From positions 1 through 8,206 of the forward strand of contig JAQGKJ010000606.1 of assembly GCA_028290165.1 (NCBI GenBank): DNA of 8,206 nt. Direction: 5' to 3'. Below are positions 1 to 6,624 of this stretch, in pieces. The notes beneath the pieces were generated by a model, which saw only the letters and a list, made by a program, of their open reading frames with translations, ran no database searches and was not told the DNA's origin. Both the position numbers and the translations under genes were made by a program. The first letter of the stretch is position 1. Every line of letters begins with the position of its first letter. This DNA is from Bradyrhizobium sp. (lineage in GTDB: Bacteria; Pseudomonadota; Alphaproteobacteria; Rhizobiales; Xanthobacteraceae).

Positions 1-83
1 CAGGCATAAACGCCGTGCCGATCAGGAGGGAAAGATTGTCTGGGGATATCGAGGTAAAGGATGACATGGCTGCGCCCACGTGA
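1..83 (+). other. possible gene end or tiny ORF at left edge
   Basis: A frame open from the window edge ends at a TGA at 81-83. It could be the C-terminus of a gene that begins outside the window. The same frame also contains a good ribosome binding site (AGGAGGG, 24-30) followed by a TTG at 36, which would give a 15-residue peptide (MSGDIEVKDDMAAPT). A second frame is also open from the edge and stops at 62-64. With so little sequence I cannot choose between a gene end, a short peptide, a decayed gene start and noncoding DNA. Confidence 0.2.
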
Positions 84-263
84 AAAATACGGGACGCGAT
101 ACATGGGCATGTCGCCTCGAGGGGGGATCGCAGTCCACAATGAGCCATATTACAGCGAAACCAGCGCGAACTGTCAATCCAGCAGGTCGTCGGCTTTGCG
201 GCCTGCGCAGATGGAACTTGGGTCTGCGCTGTTCGATATACGGAAACGTGTGATGCCTCGGTG

Positions 264-292
264 GCGCGGCGGCTTCGAAGGCCGCGGCGCGC
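264..292. terminator. GC-rich imperfect hairpin, possible terminator
   Basis: An inner 5-bp stem GCGGC/GCCGC (269-273 with 281-285) closes a 7-base loop. It is extended by a 5-bp outer stem (264-268 with 288-292) across a two-base bulge. The downstream bases (GTCCTTTG) contain only a short T run, so it is at best a weak intrinsic terminator on the plus strand. It may instead be a structured repeat or a chance GC-rich dyad. Confidence 0.25.
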
Positions 293-515
293 GTCCTTTG
301 TGACGGCCCCTACTCCGCCGCCGATCTCGCGAGAAGGCGATCGTTGAGGGATCGCACCCGGCTTTGCAGTCCGAGGAAAAATGCAATCCCGGGACTTCTC
401 TGTTTCGATCCTTCTGTTGCAATTGAGCTTCGATATCGAGACAATGTCCGGGATCAGCCGACTTTTATTCAAGATTAGCCGTCTTTCCATTTCGACTCTA
501 GCCCCGTCAGCAAAC

Positions 516-522
516 AGGAGGG
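516..522 (+). promoter_or_regulatory. ribosome binding site setting the start at 528
   Basis: AGGAGGG lies five bases before the ATG at 528. It is the strongest site in the area and favours this start over the upstream in-frame ATG codons at 381 and 441, which lack a comparable site. Confidence 0.8.
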
Positions 523-527
523 AAACA

Positions 528-1019
528 ATGGGCGCCCGTATGATAGAAGACGACATTTACATTGGCACCTTTCTTGATCTGTTCAATGTTCGATTTGCGC
601 CAACCCCGTTTTCAATAAACCCGGAAACGGTCTATGGCGGGATTGCCGAGATGGCCAACCTCCAGGAGGAGTTCAAGATCTTCAAGCCAAAACGGCCATT
701 TTCCGAAAGTGCGGCATTGCTTGGACTCGGCGGCATCTACAATGCCCGGGCGAAAAATCGCTGGCTGGATTTGCTCCGCAATCTCCCCGACGACGGAGAT
801 CAGAAAATAGCGGACGCTCTGGTCGCGAATTTCAAAAGGAAGCAACCGCTGCCTTGTTACATGCGGGCTCATGATTTGCGCACAAAGGGAGAGAACAAAG
901 TGGTCGTTGCTGAAAGCGACGACCCGCTTTTTTATCTTGAGCAGGAATACCTGACGATCTCCCTGCCGATGGCTCCAAAGCCAAAAGAGACCGGAAAGAA
1001 GGCGAAAAAGAAAAAGTGA
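528..1019 (+). CDS. hypothetical protein with lysine-rich C-terminal tail
   Basis: I do not recognise this 163-residue protein. The ATG at 528 is chosen because AGGAGGG sits five bases upstream. The longer reading from 381 adds a Ser-, Ile- and Leu-rich stretch that does not look conserved. The protein is soluble: an acidic N-terminus (MIEDD at 5-9), a mixed hydrophobic/charged middle with FKPKRPF (52-58) and a Leu/Gly-rich segment (LLGLGG at 64-69), a single Cys at 110, and a very basic tail from about 151 (KPKETGKKAKKKK) that could bind nucleic acid or an acidic partner. No signal peptide or membrane segment is seen. A hand count gives about 50% GC for 541-1020, clearly below the methyltransferase downstream (60-73% in two sampled blocks), which may mean separate ancestry. 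It ends 10 bp before the methyltransferase start, so the two are probably co-transcribed. Confidence is high that it is a gene; its function is unknown. Confidence 0.8.
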   Translation: MGARMIEDDIYIGTFLDLFNVRFAPTPFSINPETVYGGIAEMANLQEEFKIFKPKRPFSESAALLGLGGIYNARAKNRWLDLLRNLPDDGDQKIADALVANFKRKQPLPCYMRAHDLRTKGENKVVVAESDDPLFYLEQEYLTISLPMAPKPKETGKKAKKKK

Positions 1020-1029
1020 GAAAGCCCAA

Positions 1030-1725
1030 TTGATCCGGAGAGAACCAAGTAAAGAGATTGGTGCTCCCGTATCGGATGGGACAGGTCTCGCTGCGGTCCA
1101 TGCCGGGATTGCGGAATATTACACCGGCAAGATCAGGAAATTCGGCGCAACGCCGCTGGGCGTGGACTGGACTTGTGTGCCCACGCAGGAGATGCGTTTC
1201 GTTCAGTTGCTGAAGCTATGCGACTTCACGTCGCCGTTGTCGCTGAACGATCTGGGCTGCGGCTACGGCGCACTGCTTTCCTATCTGGATTGGCGTCACG
1301 CCGGCTGCGTGATCGACTATGTAGGCGTCGACCTTTCGCAAGCCATGCTCAGGCGCGCCCGCCGGTTGTGGCGCGGCCGCCCCAACGTATCGTTTGCCCA
1401 CGGCCATACGAGCCCGCGGCTTGCCGATTACTCTGTGGCCAGCGGAATTTTCAACGTTCAGCTCGATCAGCCGCGGGATCGGTGGGAACGGTTTGTTGCC
1501 GCGACGCTCGACGAATTGCACCAAACCAGCAGGCGCGGCTTTGCCGTGAATTTCATGAGTGCGCCGGCCGCCGGCACGCCGGACCGGCAAGGGGTCTACT
1601 CCACCGCGCCGGGACCCTGGGCGCAGTACTGCGCGACTCAATTCGGAGCGGTGACGGAAGTGATCGACGGCTACGGTCTTCGGGAATTCACGCTGATCGT
1701 TCGCCCCCGGCCGCTCAAGACTTGA
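1030..1725 (+). CDS. class I SAM-dependent methyltransferase
   Basis: A 231-residue cytoplasmic enzyme expected to transfer a methyl group from S-adenosylmethionine; its substrate cannot be read from the sequence. The Rossmann-fold SAM site is clear: motif I is NDLGCGYG (73-80), the acidic residue that would bind the ribose ends strand 2 (VGVDLS, Asp101), and SGIFNVQL (138-145) fits the motif IV strand. The N-terminal segment YYTGKIRKFGATPLGVDW (30-47) resembles a conserved lead-in I recall from small Methyltransf_25-like proteins, where it probably helps cover the active site. The start is a TTG at 1030 with a weak purine-rich site (GAGAAAG, 1018-1024). No ATG or GTG lies in frame until residue 55, which would remove the lead-in, so TTG is preferred. 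It follows the 163-residue gene by 10 bp, suggesting an operon. Its last 11 bp overlap the 3' end of the convergent cyclase gene. Family call firm, substrate unknown. Confidence 0.88.
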   Translation: MIRREPSKEIGAPVSDGTGLAAVHAGIAEYYTGKIRKFGATPLGVDWTCVPTQEMRFVQLLKLCDFTSPLSLNDLGCGYGALLSYLDWRHAGCVIDYVGVDLSQAMLRRARRLWRGRPNVSFAHGHTSPRLADYSVASGIFNVQLDQPRDRWERFVAATLDELHQTSRRGFAVNFMSAPAAGTPDRQGVYSTAPGPWAQYCATQFGAVTEVIDGYGLREFTLIVRPRPLKT

Positions 1726-4700
1726 CCTGGGCGACGCAGTTTCGGCGGGTTTCTTCCAGCAGCGGCAGGTAGATGTTTGCGCCCGACACGTGGATCAATT
1801 GCTCGGCGCGGTCAAGCAGCTCTGTTGCCTGGTCGCGCACTTCGATCTCGTTGGTCGCGTTCAATGCGCTCGCCAGCGTAATACTGGCCCGGCATTGCGG
1901 TAACCGGGCGCTGCGACCCAGCGCAATAAGGATGGCTTCCTGGGCGGTCGCGATTGCGAGATGGAACTCCCCGCTGCGCAATTGACAATCGGCAATGCTG
2001 GCCAGCATGTCCGGCTCGATTTCCATGGCCACGCGCGCGTCGCGCAAGAAATGGATGCCTTCGGTGAACGCCTCAATCGCCGCTTCGTAGTTGCCGCCGA
2101 TGCTGCGGGCGGTGCCGGTACAGGCGAACGAATAGGCCCGCAAATAGGGGCTTCCCTGGCGCATCGCCAATTCGGCCACTCGTCCGGCGTGCTCATTGGC
2201 CATGATGGGGTCATTAAGGCACCACGCCAGATCGACATATCCGAGATTGGCAATGAAGCGGACGGTGGGGTCGATCAGCGCGGGTTCGATGGCAAGCATC
2301 TGATCGAAGCATCGACGCGCCTCATCGAAACGGCCGAGCCGGACAAGAATGCGCCCGCGCAGGCTCAGGATCCAGTGCTCGATGCTGTATCCAAGGAACT
2401 GATGGTCGAAGTCGGCTATATCAGACACTCCGGCCAACGCGATGTCATTTGCCGCCAGCGCCTCGCGCAGCAGACCTGCCCAGCCATAGGCCTGGCCGAG
2501 GGAGGCGTTAAGGGTTGCGGTGCGGCCCGCGTCGCGTCGCGACTCCGTTAGCGCGAGTGCCTCCTTGACAATCCTGACATACGCGTCGGCCTGTCCGCCG
2601 CTCGCGCCCGCAATACGGCCTTCGATAAAAAGCAGCAGCGGAATCATCGAATCGTCGATGTCGCGCGCCCATTCCAGGGCCTCCTGAATGAACGGCCGCG
2701 CTTCTTCCGAAGTCATCCCTTCACGCCAGCCGAGCCAGGCAATCTGACCACTGGCGGTAATCTTCAGCGCGTCATTGTCGGGCGTTCGCGGCTGGTTGGC
2801 CTTCAGGGCCCGGACCTTGTGCCAATGCTTGATCGCCTGCGCCGGGCTGGTCGAGCCCACCCAACGTGCCGCGCGGGCGGCATATTCGGCCGCCGCATCG
2901 GTCTCGCCGGCTTCCTCGAAGTGGTAGGAAAGCAAGGCCGCGAACTCGTTGAGTCGCTCGGGATAAAATCGCTCAATTGCGCGTCCGACCGCCGAGTGCA
3001 GCGTCCCGCGGTGGGCCCTCAATTGAGTCGAGTACGCGACCTCCTGGATCAGCGGATGACGGAAACTGTAGCCGCGTCCGTCCGGGCCATTGCGGGGTTG
3101 TAACAGGCCTGCCGAGCACAGGCGGACCAGGCTGGCTTCGACCTCGGCCGGTCTCGAAGCTGCGACGCTTTGCAGGACCGCCAATTGAAACTCTTTGCCG
3201 ATGATGGCGGCGGTCTGCAACAAGTCACGTTCCGGCTGTGCGAGCCGGTCGATGCGGGCGCCGATCACAGCCTGGACGGTCGGCGGCAGCACATCGGAGC
3301 TGCCGACCATGCCGCGGCGGTAATCGCCTTGCTCTCCGACAAGCACGACATGCTCTACAAGCGAGCGAATAAGCTCTTCGGCGAAAAACGGGTTGCCCCC
3401 GCTGCGCTCGACGATCCGCTGGCGAATCTCCGACAATTCGGGCCGCCGCCCCACGAGCTCGTCGACGAGACGATCGGTGTCCGTGGGATTGAGTTCAGCG
3501 AGTTCAATCTGCTGGTAGTGCGACGAGCGCATCCACGGCGCGGAATAGGCCGGGCGGCAATTCACCACCAGCGCGGTCTTGGTCGAAGTAACGGCGTCCA
3601 CGAGCGTCGCGACGAACTCCTCGCTCGCCTGGTCAAGCCAATGCAAATCTTCGATGATGATGACGGACGCGACCGCCCCGCGCTGACGGATCATGTGGCG
3701 GACGATGTCGAGCAGCCGCGCGTTGCGTCCCTTTGGATTGAGCCAGGAGGGGGGACCTTGTCCGTATTTGATGCCGAGAAAATCGCATACGAGCGGCAGA
3801 TCGGCTTCGAAGGTTGAACCGAGCTCGGCCAGGCTGACCGCGATCCGTCCCGCAGCCTGGTCCGGATCGTCGTCAGGCGAAACGTTGAAATAGGTAGAGC
3901 GCAAGAACTCAAGTACGGGCTGCAAGGGCGTTGCCGCGCCATAGGGTTGGGCCCGCGCCTCGAACACGGGAATGAGCCGTCCGCGGCACCATTCTGCGAA
4001 CTCGTAACAAAGGCGGCTCTTGCCGGTGCCGGGGGCCCCGACGATCCCCGTCACGCGCGATCCACCGGTCTCAACCGCCGCCAAAGTCCGCTGCAGCAGG
4101 TTCATCTCCCGGTCGCGGCCGCGAAACGAAGTCAGGGCAACGCCACGGAACTGCTGGCTTGCGACCGCGGGTTTGAGACCTTTGAGGACGAACAGTTCGA
4201 CCGGTTCAGGGACTCCCCGCAAGCGATGCCGCCCCAGCGGGCCGACATCGCAGAAGGAGCGAACAAGACGATAGGTTTCCTCGGTGAGGCAGACTTCGCC
4301 GGGCTCGACCTTCGCAGGTAAACGGCTCGCAAGATGAATGGTCAGACCGTAGGCACCGTGCTCGCTCACGGAGTCCACCAGCGGCGCGTCCGCGACGATC
4401 TCGCCGGAATGTAATCCGACGCGGATAAACATCTGTTCCTCGCGCAGCCTCGGCGCGTCGCGGATGGCCAGGGCCGCCTCGCACGCCAGCAACGCGTGGC
4501 CTTCCTGCGCGCGAGGGGCGCCGAAGAACGCCAGAATGCCGTCACCCAACGTTCGAACGACCGTGCCTTCGAACCGCTCCACAGCCTCGCACATCGTATC
4601 CAGTGCGGGTTTCAGACGCCGCATGGCATCTTCCGCATTGAGCCGCGCAACCAGCTCGGTCGAGCTCACGAGATCGGCGAATAACACCGTTACCTGCTTG

Positions 4701-4915
4701 AGTTCGCCGCGAACGACGTTGATCGCATGCGGGAGCGCCGGCGGGCGCGCCGGGCGGTCTGCCGGTTCCAGTGCGGCGCCGCAGGCCCCGCAAAAGGCCG
4801 AACCAGGCGGATTGACGTGCCCGCAGGTCAAGCACGCGACAGCGAGCGGAACGCCGCAGCCCTGGCAGAAACGGTTGGCTGCTGCATTAAGTTCGCCGCA
4901 TTGCTCGCAAAGCAT
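1715..4915 (-). CDS. zinc-ribbon / class III nucleotide cyclase / AAA ATPase / TPR signalling protein
   Basis: A 1066-residue multidomain regulator, probably cytoplasmic. Residues 3-20 and 28-45 each carry two CxxC pairs ten residues apart, forming two zinc ribbons. Residues about 70-245 are a class III adenylate/guanylate cyclase domain: metal-binding aspartates in LFADLVSSTEL (Asp81) and TLGDGILAFFG (Asp125), and the catalytic Arg in HLASR (Arg198). From about 262 comes an AAA/STAND-like ATPase with Walker A GAPGTGKS (293-300) and Walker B VIIIED (418-423), followed by the SGGNPFF-type motif usual in this group. The rest, from about 660, is helical and TPR-like, suited to binding a protein or ligand. 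Arg121 stands where adenylate cyclases have the base-selecting Lys, and His194 replaces the usual Asn, so cyclase activity is uncertain; relatives as I recall them also vary here. The ATG at 4915 has GAGAGG five bases upstream. The gene stands alone on this strand and converges on the methyltransferase. The natural signal it senses is unknown. Confidence 0.93.
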   Translation of the reverse strand: MLCEQCGELNAAANRFCQGCGVPLAVACLTCGHVNPPGSAFCGACGAALEPADRPARPPALPHAINVVRGELKQVTVLFADLVSSTELVARLNAEDAMRRLKPALDTMCEAVERFEGTVVRTLGDGILAFFGAPRAQEGHALLACEAALAIRDAPRLREEQMFIRVGLHSGEIVADAPLVDSVSEHGAYGLTIHLASRLPAKVEPGEVCLTEETYRLVRSFCDVGPLGRHRLRGVPEPVELFVLKGLKPAVASQQFRGVALTSFRGRDREMNLLQRTLAAVETGGSRVTGIVGAPGTGKSRLCYEFAEWCRGRLIPVFEARAQPYGAATPLQPVLEFLRSTYFNVSPDDDPDQAAGRIAVSLAELGSTFEADLPLVCDFLGIKYGQGPPSWLNPKGRNARLLDIVRHMIRQRGAVASVIIIEDLHWLDQASEEFVATLVDAVTSTKTALVVNCRPAYSAPWMRSSHYQQIELAELNPTDTDRLVDELVGRRPELSEIRQRIVERSGGNPFFAEELIRSLVEHVVLVGEQGDYRRGMVGSSDVLPPTVQAVIGARIDRLAQPERDLLQTAAIIGKEFQLAVLQSVAASRPAEVEASLVRLCSAGLLQPRNGPDGRGYSFRHPLIQEVAYSTQLRAHRGTLHSAVGRAIERFYPERLNEFAALLSYHFEEAGETDAAAEYAARAARWVGSTSPAQAIKHWHKVRALKANQPRTPDNDALKITASGQIAWLGWREGMTSEEARPFIQEALEWARDIDDSMIPLLLFIEGRIAGASGGQADAYVRIVKEALALTESRRDAGRTATLNASLGQAYGWAGLLREALAANDIALAGVSDIADFDHQFLGYSIEHWILSLRGRILVRLGRFDEARRCFDQMLAIEPALIDPTVRFIANLGYVDLAWCLNDPIMANEHAGRVAELAMRQGSPYLRAYSFACTGTARSIGGNYEAAIEAFTEGIHFLRDARVAMEIEPDMLASIADCQLRSGEFHLAIATAQEAILIALGRSARLPQCRASITLASALNATNEIEVRDQATELLDRAEQLIHVSGANIYLPLLEETRRNCVAQVKS

Positions 4916-4920
4916 CCGAT

Positions 4921-4926
4921 CCTCTC
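4921..4926 (-). promoter_or_regulatory. ribosome binding site of the cyclase gene
   Basis: On the minus strand GAGAGG lies five bases before the ATG at 4915. It directly abuts the leader dyad at 4927-4969, so folding of that dyad could influence access to it. Confidence 0.65.
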
Positions 4927-4969
4927 GTTAAGGTCTGGATTGGGCGTCCGAAAACCGGACCTCCTTAAC
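4927..4969 (-). promoter_or_regulatory. 43-bp dyad in the leader of the cyclase gene
   Basis: The outer arms are GTTAAGG (4927-4933) and CCTTAAC (4963-4969), 7 bp and perfect. Inside them, GTCCG (4946-4950) and CGGAC (4956-4960) form a second perfect 5-bp stem with a five-base loop. If transcribed, the RNA could fold into a hairpin ending immediately before the Shine-Dalgarno sequence. The distal outer arm overlaps AAGGAGGT (minus strand, 4966-4959), a near-ideal ribosome-binding sequence with no start codon placed to use it. The element could equally be a DNA operator. The dyad is seen directly; its role is inference. Confidence 0.4.
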
Positions 4970-5180
4970 TCAGGGGCAGGCGTCTTGGTCCAAAGGCATC
5001 ATTTTTAGGATCGTCAGGCAATCAAATTAGTTGGTTTAACCTGCTCCAGTCGAATGCTTTTTTGAATTTGACTGTTGAAGCTAACAAGGTGATTCAAATG
5101 CCGTTTTTGCGGCGGTACGCTAAGACGGTCATTTGCTGCCCGGCATAATATTGGGCAAGCCGCGCGCTCGGGGTTGCAAC
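4970..5180. promoter_or_regulatory. AT-rich divergent intergenic region, likely promoters
   Basis: This gap separates the minus-strand cyclase gene from the plus-strand membrane-protein gene. A hand count gives 36% GC for 5001-5100, far below the flanking genes, as expected of promoter DNA. A TTGACT (5068-5073) resembles a -35 box for the plus strand, but no good -10 box follows at 16-18 bp. An inverted repeat TTTGAAT (5061-5067) / ATTCAAA (5092-5098) spans this point with centres 31 bp apart and could be an operator. No open frame here looks coding. Confidence 0.45.
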
Positions 5181-5629
5181 ATGCATACATTCGCCGCGGC
5201 AGGCGCGGGCTTCCTGCCGGCCGTGTTGTGGTTCGACCTGATGTTCGACGTGCAGACCCGCAAGCACACTGGCGATCCGCTGCCGCCGGAGGTGCTGACG
5301 TCGATTTCAGCCTACTACCGGCGCGTCACGACCGAAGCCTATCCGATGAACCGCGTGGTCGCCCTGATGGTGGTGCTGACACTTGCCGCCATCTGCGCCG
5401 AGATCGTGCTCGGCGAAAACCTCTGGTGGATCGGCTGGGGATCGCTCGCGCTGGTCGGCAGCGGTTTGTGCCGACCACGATTCGCACCGTCCCGAACGCC
5501 CGCCGGCTGGGAATGGGTGCGGATTCGCCGGAAGAGCAATCGAGGCTTGCCCGCGCAGTCTGCCGCGATCATATGCTGGGCTTCGCGCGGATGATCGTTG
5601 TGCTCGGGCCGCAATTGATCGCACGATAG
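5181..5629 (+). pseudogene. frameshifted gene for a four-helix membrane protein
   Basis: Two overlapping frames together encode one small membrane protein. The first starts at ATG 5181 (MHTFAAAGAG) and reads well to about 5464. The second continues sensibly from about 5465 to TAG at 5627-5629 (FVPTTIRTVPNARRLG and on through PEEQSRLARAVCRDH). One extra T in the TTT run at 5465-5467 would join them into a 149-residue product; as written, translation ends at TGA 5592-5594 after 137 residues with a nonsense tail. The joined product has about four hydrophobic segments, near residues 5-22, 57-77, 81-100 and 131-148, with a charged loop (Gln25-Arg58) after the first. I do not recognise a function. 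It ends 27 bp before the EamA gene and may be co-transcribed with it. The ribosome binding site is weak and a start further upstream (TTG at 5133) is possible. This may be a true recent frameshift or a sequencing error in a short homopolymer. Confidence 0.7.
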
Positions 5630-5656
5630 TCCGACCGGCTAACAGGGAGATCGGGG

Positions 5657-6535
5657 TTGAGTGAATGGATCGGGGTGGCAATCGCGCTGGCCTCGAGCTG
5701 CCTCGGCGGCACGGCGGCGGCGATCACCCGCTATCTCGTCGGCAATGCCGATCCGATCACGCTTGCGATCCTGCGCTGGGGCATCGGCTTTTTATGCGTG
5801 CTGCCGACGGCGCTGTTATTGGGGGTGCGATGGCCGTCGCGCCGCGATTGGCCTGCGGTCGCCTTTTTGGGCCTTTGCTTCTTCGGACTGTTTTTCGTCC
5901 TCTATAACATCGCGATCGGCTTCACGACCGCGGCGCGCGCCAGCCTCGCGCTGGCGACACTGCCGCTCCACACCATGGTGGTCGGGGCACTGCTCGGCGT
6001 CGAGCCGCTGACGATGCGGAAGACGACCGGCGTTGGCGTCGCCGTCCTCGGCGTCGTCGCAGCCCTCGCATCCGGCCTTTCAGCGGCGCCGGCAGGGGCG
6101 TGGCGAGGCGAGCTGATCATGACCGGCGCGGTCATGTGCATGGCCTTCTATAACGTGTTGTCGCGTCCGTTCATCCAGCGATCGAGCGCGCTCGGTTTTC
6201 TCGCCGTCGGCATGGGGGCGGGGGCGGCAGCGCTGATCCTGGTGGGATCGCTGACCGGCAGCATCGCGGCCCTGGCCAGCTTTGGCACCTCGCAATGGAT
6301 TGCCGGCGTCTATCTCGGTGTTGGCGGCGGCGCGCTGGCGTTCATCCTGTGGGTGATGGCACTGGAGCGCGCGACGCCGACCCGCGTGGCCTCTACCATG
6401 ACCGTCAACCCGCTCGCGGCGGGATTGCTGGCGACGCAGCTGGTCGGCGAGCCCATCACGCCCAATCTCGTCGTTGGGCTGGTCGCGGTGTTTGCCGGGA
6501 TATGGATCGCAACGACCGAGGTCACAAAGTCGTAA
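5657..6535 (+). CDS. EamA/DMT-family membrane transporter
   Basis: A 292-residue inner-membrane protein, the usual length for this family, with about ten hydrophobic helices arranged as two EamA repeats (roughly 6-138 and 150-287). Typical family features are the N-terminal helix with LGGTAAAITRYLV (16-28), the short RW between repeat helices (ILRWGIGF, 38-45), and the late motif RATPTRVASTMTVNPLAA (238-255), where members end a helix near a conserved Pro. DMT proteins usually export amino acids, nucleosides or other small metabolites; the substrate cannot be deduced here. The start is TTG at 5657, with AGGGAG at 5644-5649 seven bases upstream and no better in-frame choice nearby. It follows the broken membrane-protein gene by 27 bp and is followed by an 89-bp gap before the hydrolase gene. 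Confidence 0.9.
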   Translation: MSEWIGVAIALASSCLGGTAAAITRYLVGNADPITLAILRWGIGFLCVLPTALLLGVRWPSRRDWPAVAFLGLCFFGLFFVLYNIAIGFTTAARASLALATLPLHTMVVGALLGVEPLTMRKTTGVGVAVLGVVAALASGLSAAPAGAWRGELIMTGAVMCMAFYNVLSRPFIQRSSALGFLAVGMGAGAAALILVGSLTGSIAALASFGTSQWIAGVYLGVGGGALAFILWVMALERATPTRVASTMTVNPLAAGLLATQLVGEPITPNLVVGLVAVFAGIWIATTEVTKS

Positions 6536-6613
6536 GCCCGGCGTCAACGGGATGGGGCTGCAACGATGAAGTGGTATAGTCGGCTGACCCAAATTTCCGG
6601 ATATTACTGACGT

Positions 6614-6620
6614 GGAGGAG
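6614..6620 (+). promoter_or_regulatory. strong ribosome binding site setting a GTG start at 6625
   Basis: GGAGGAG is placed six bases (from the end of GGAGG) before the GTG at 6625. This supports GTG as the start and gives a clean signal peptide. The 89-bp gap upstream contains a TATAGT (6575-6580) that resembles a -10 box, but without a convincing -35 partner. Confidence 0.75.
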
Positions 6621-6624
6621 CGAG

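Larger units (their letters stand above)
84..527. other. intergenic stretch without a convincing gene
   Basis: No frame here looks like a conserved protein. The open frames (61-303 plus, 174-422 minus) are rich in Arg, Ser, Pro and Gly with no recognisable motif, as expected of chance frames in GC-rich DNA. The stretch holds a strong GC-rich hairpin (264-292), a perfect 10-bp palindrome TCTCGCGAGA (325-334) and another, TCGATATCGA (430-439). The last 100 bases are less GC-rich and probably contain the promoter of the gene starting at 528, but I could not identify a clear -35/-10 pair. Confidence 0.45.

Noticed and set aside
140..253. Short frame beginning MSHITAKPAR, preceded by a G-rich stretch
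   Set aside because: Only 37 residues, spacing from the purine run is too long, and nothing recognisable follows.
61..303. 80-residue plus-strand frame in the left region
   Set aside because: Composition is Arg/Ser/Gly/Pro-rich with no motif, and it carries no better signal than the overlapping minus-strand frame at 174-422. Both look like chance frames in GC-rich DNA.
1173..1772. 199-residue plus-strand frame overlapping the methyltransferase
   Set aside because: It is a shifted reading of the methyltransferase, Arg/Ala-rich and without motifs, while the main frame has the full SAM-binding signature.
3170..3817. 215-residue plus-strand frame inside the cyclase gene
   Set aside because: It lies antisense to the clearly conserved ATPase domain and is explained by codon bias of the real gene. 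The same applies to the 196-residue frame at 1961-2551.
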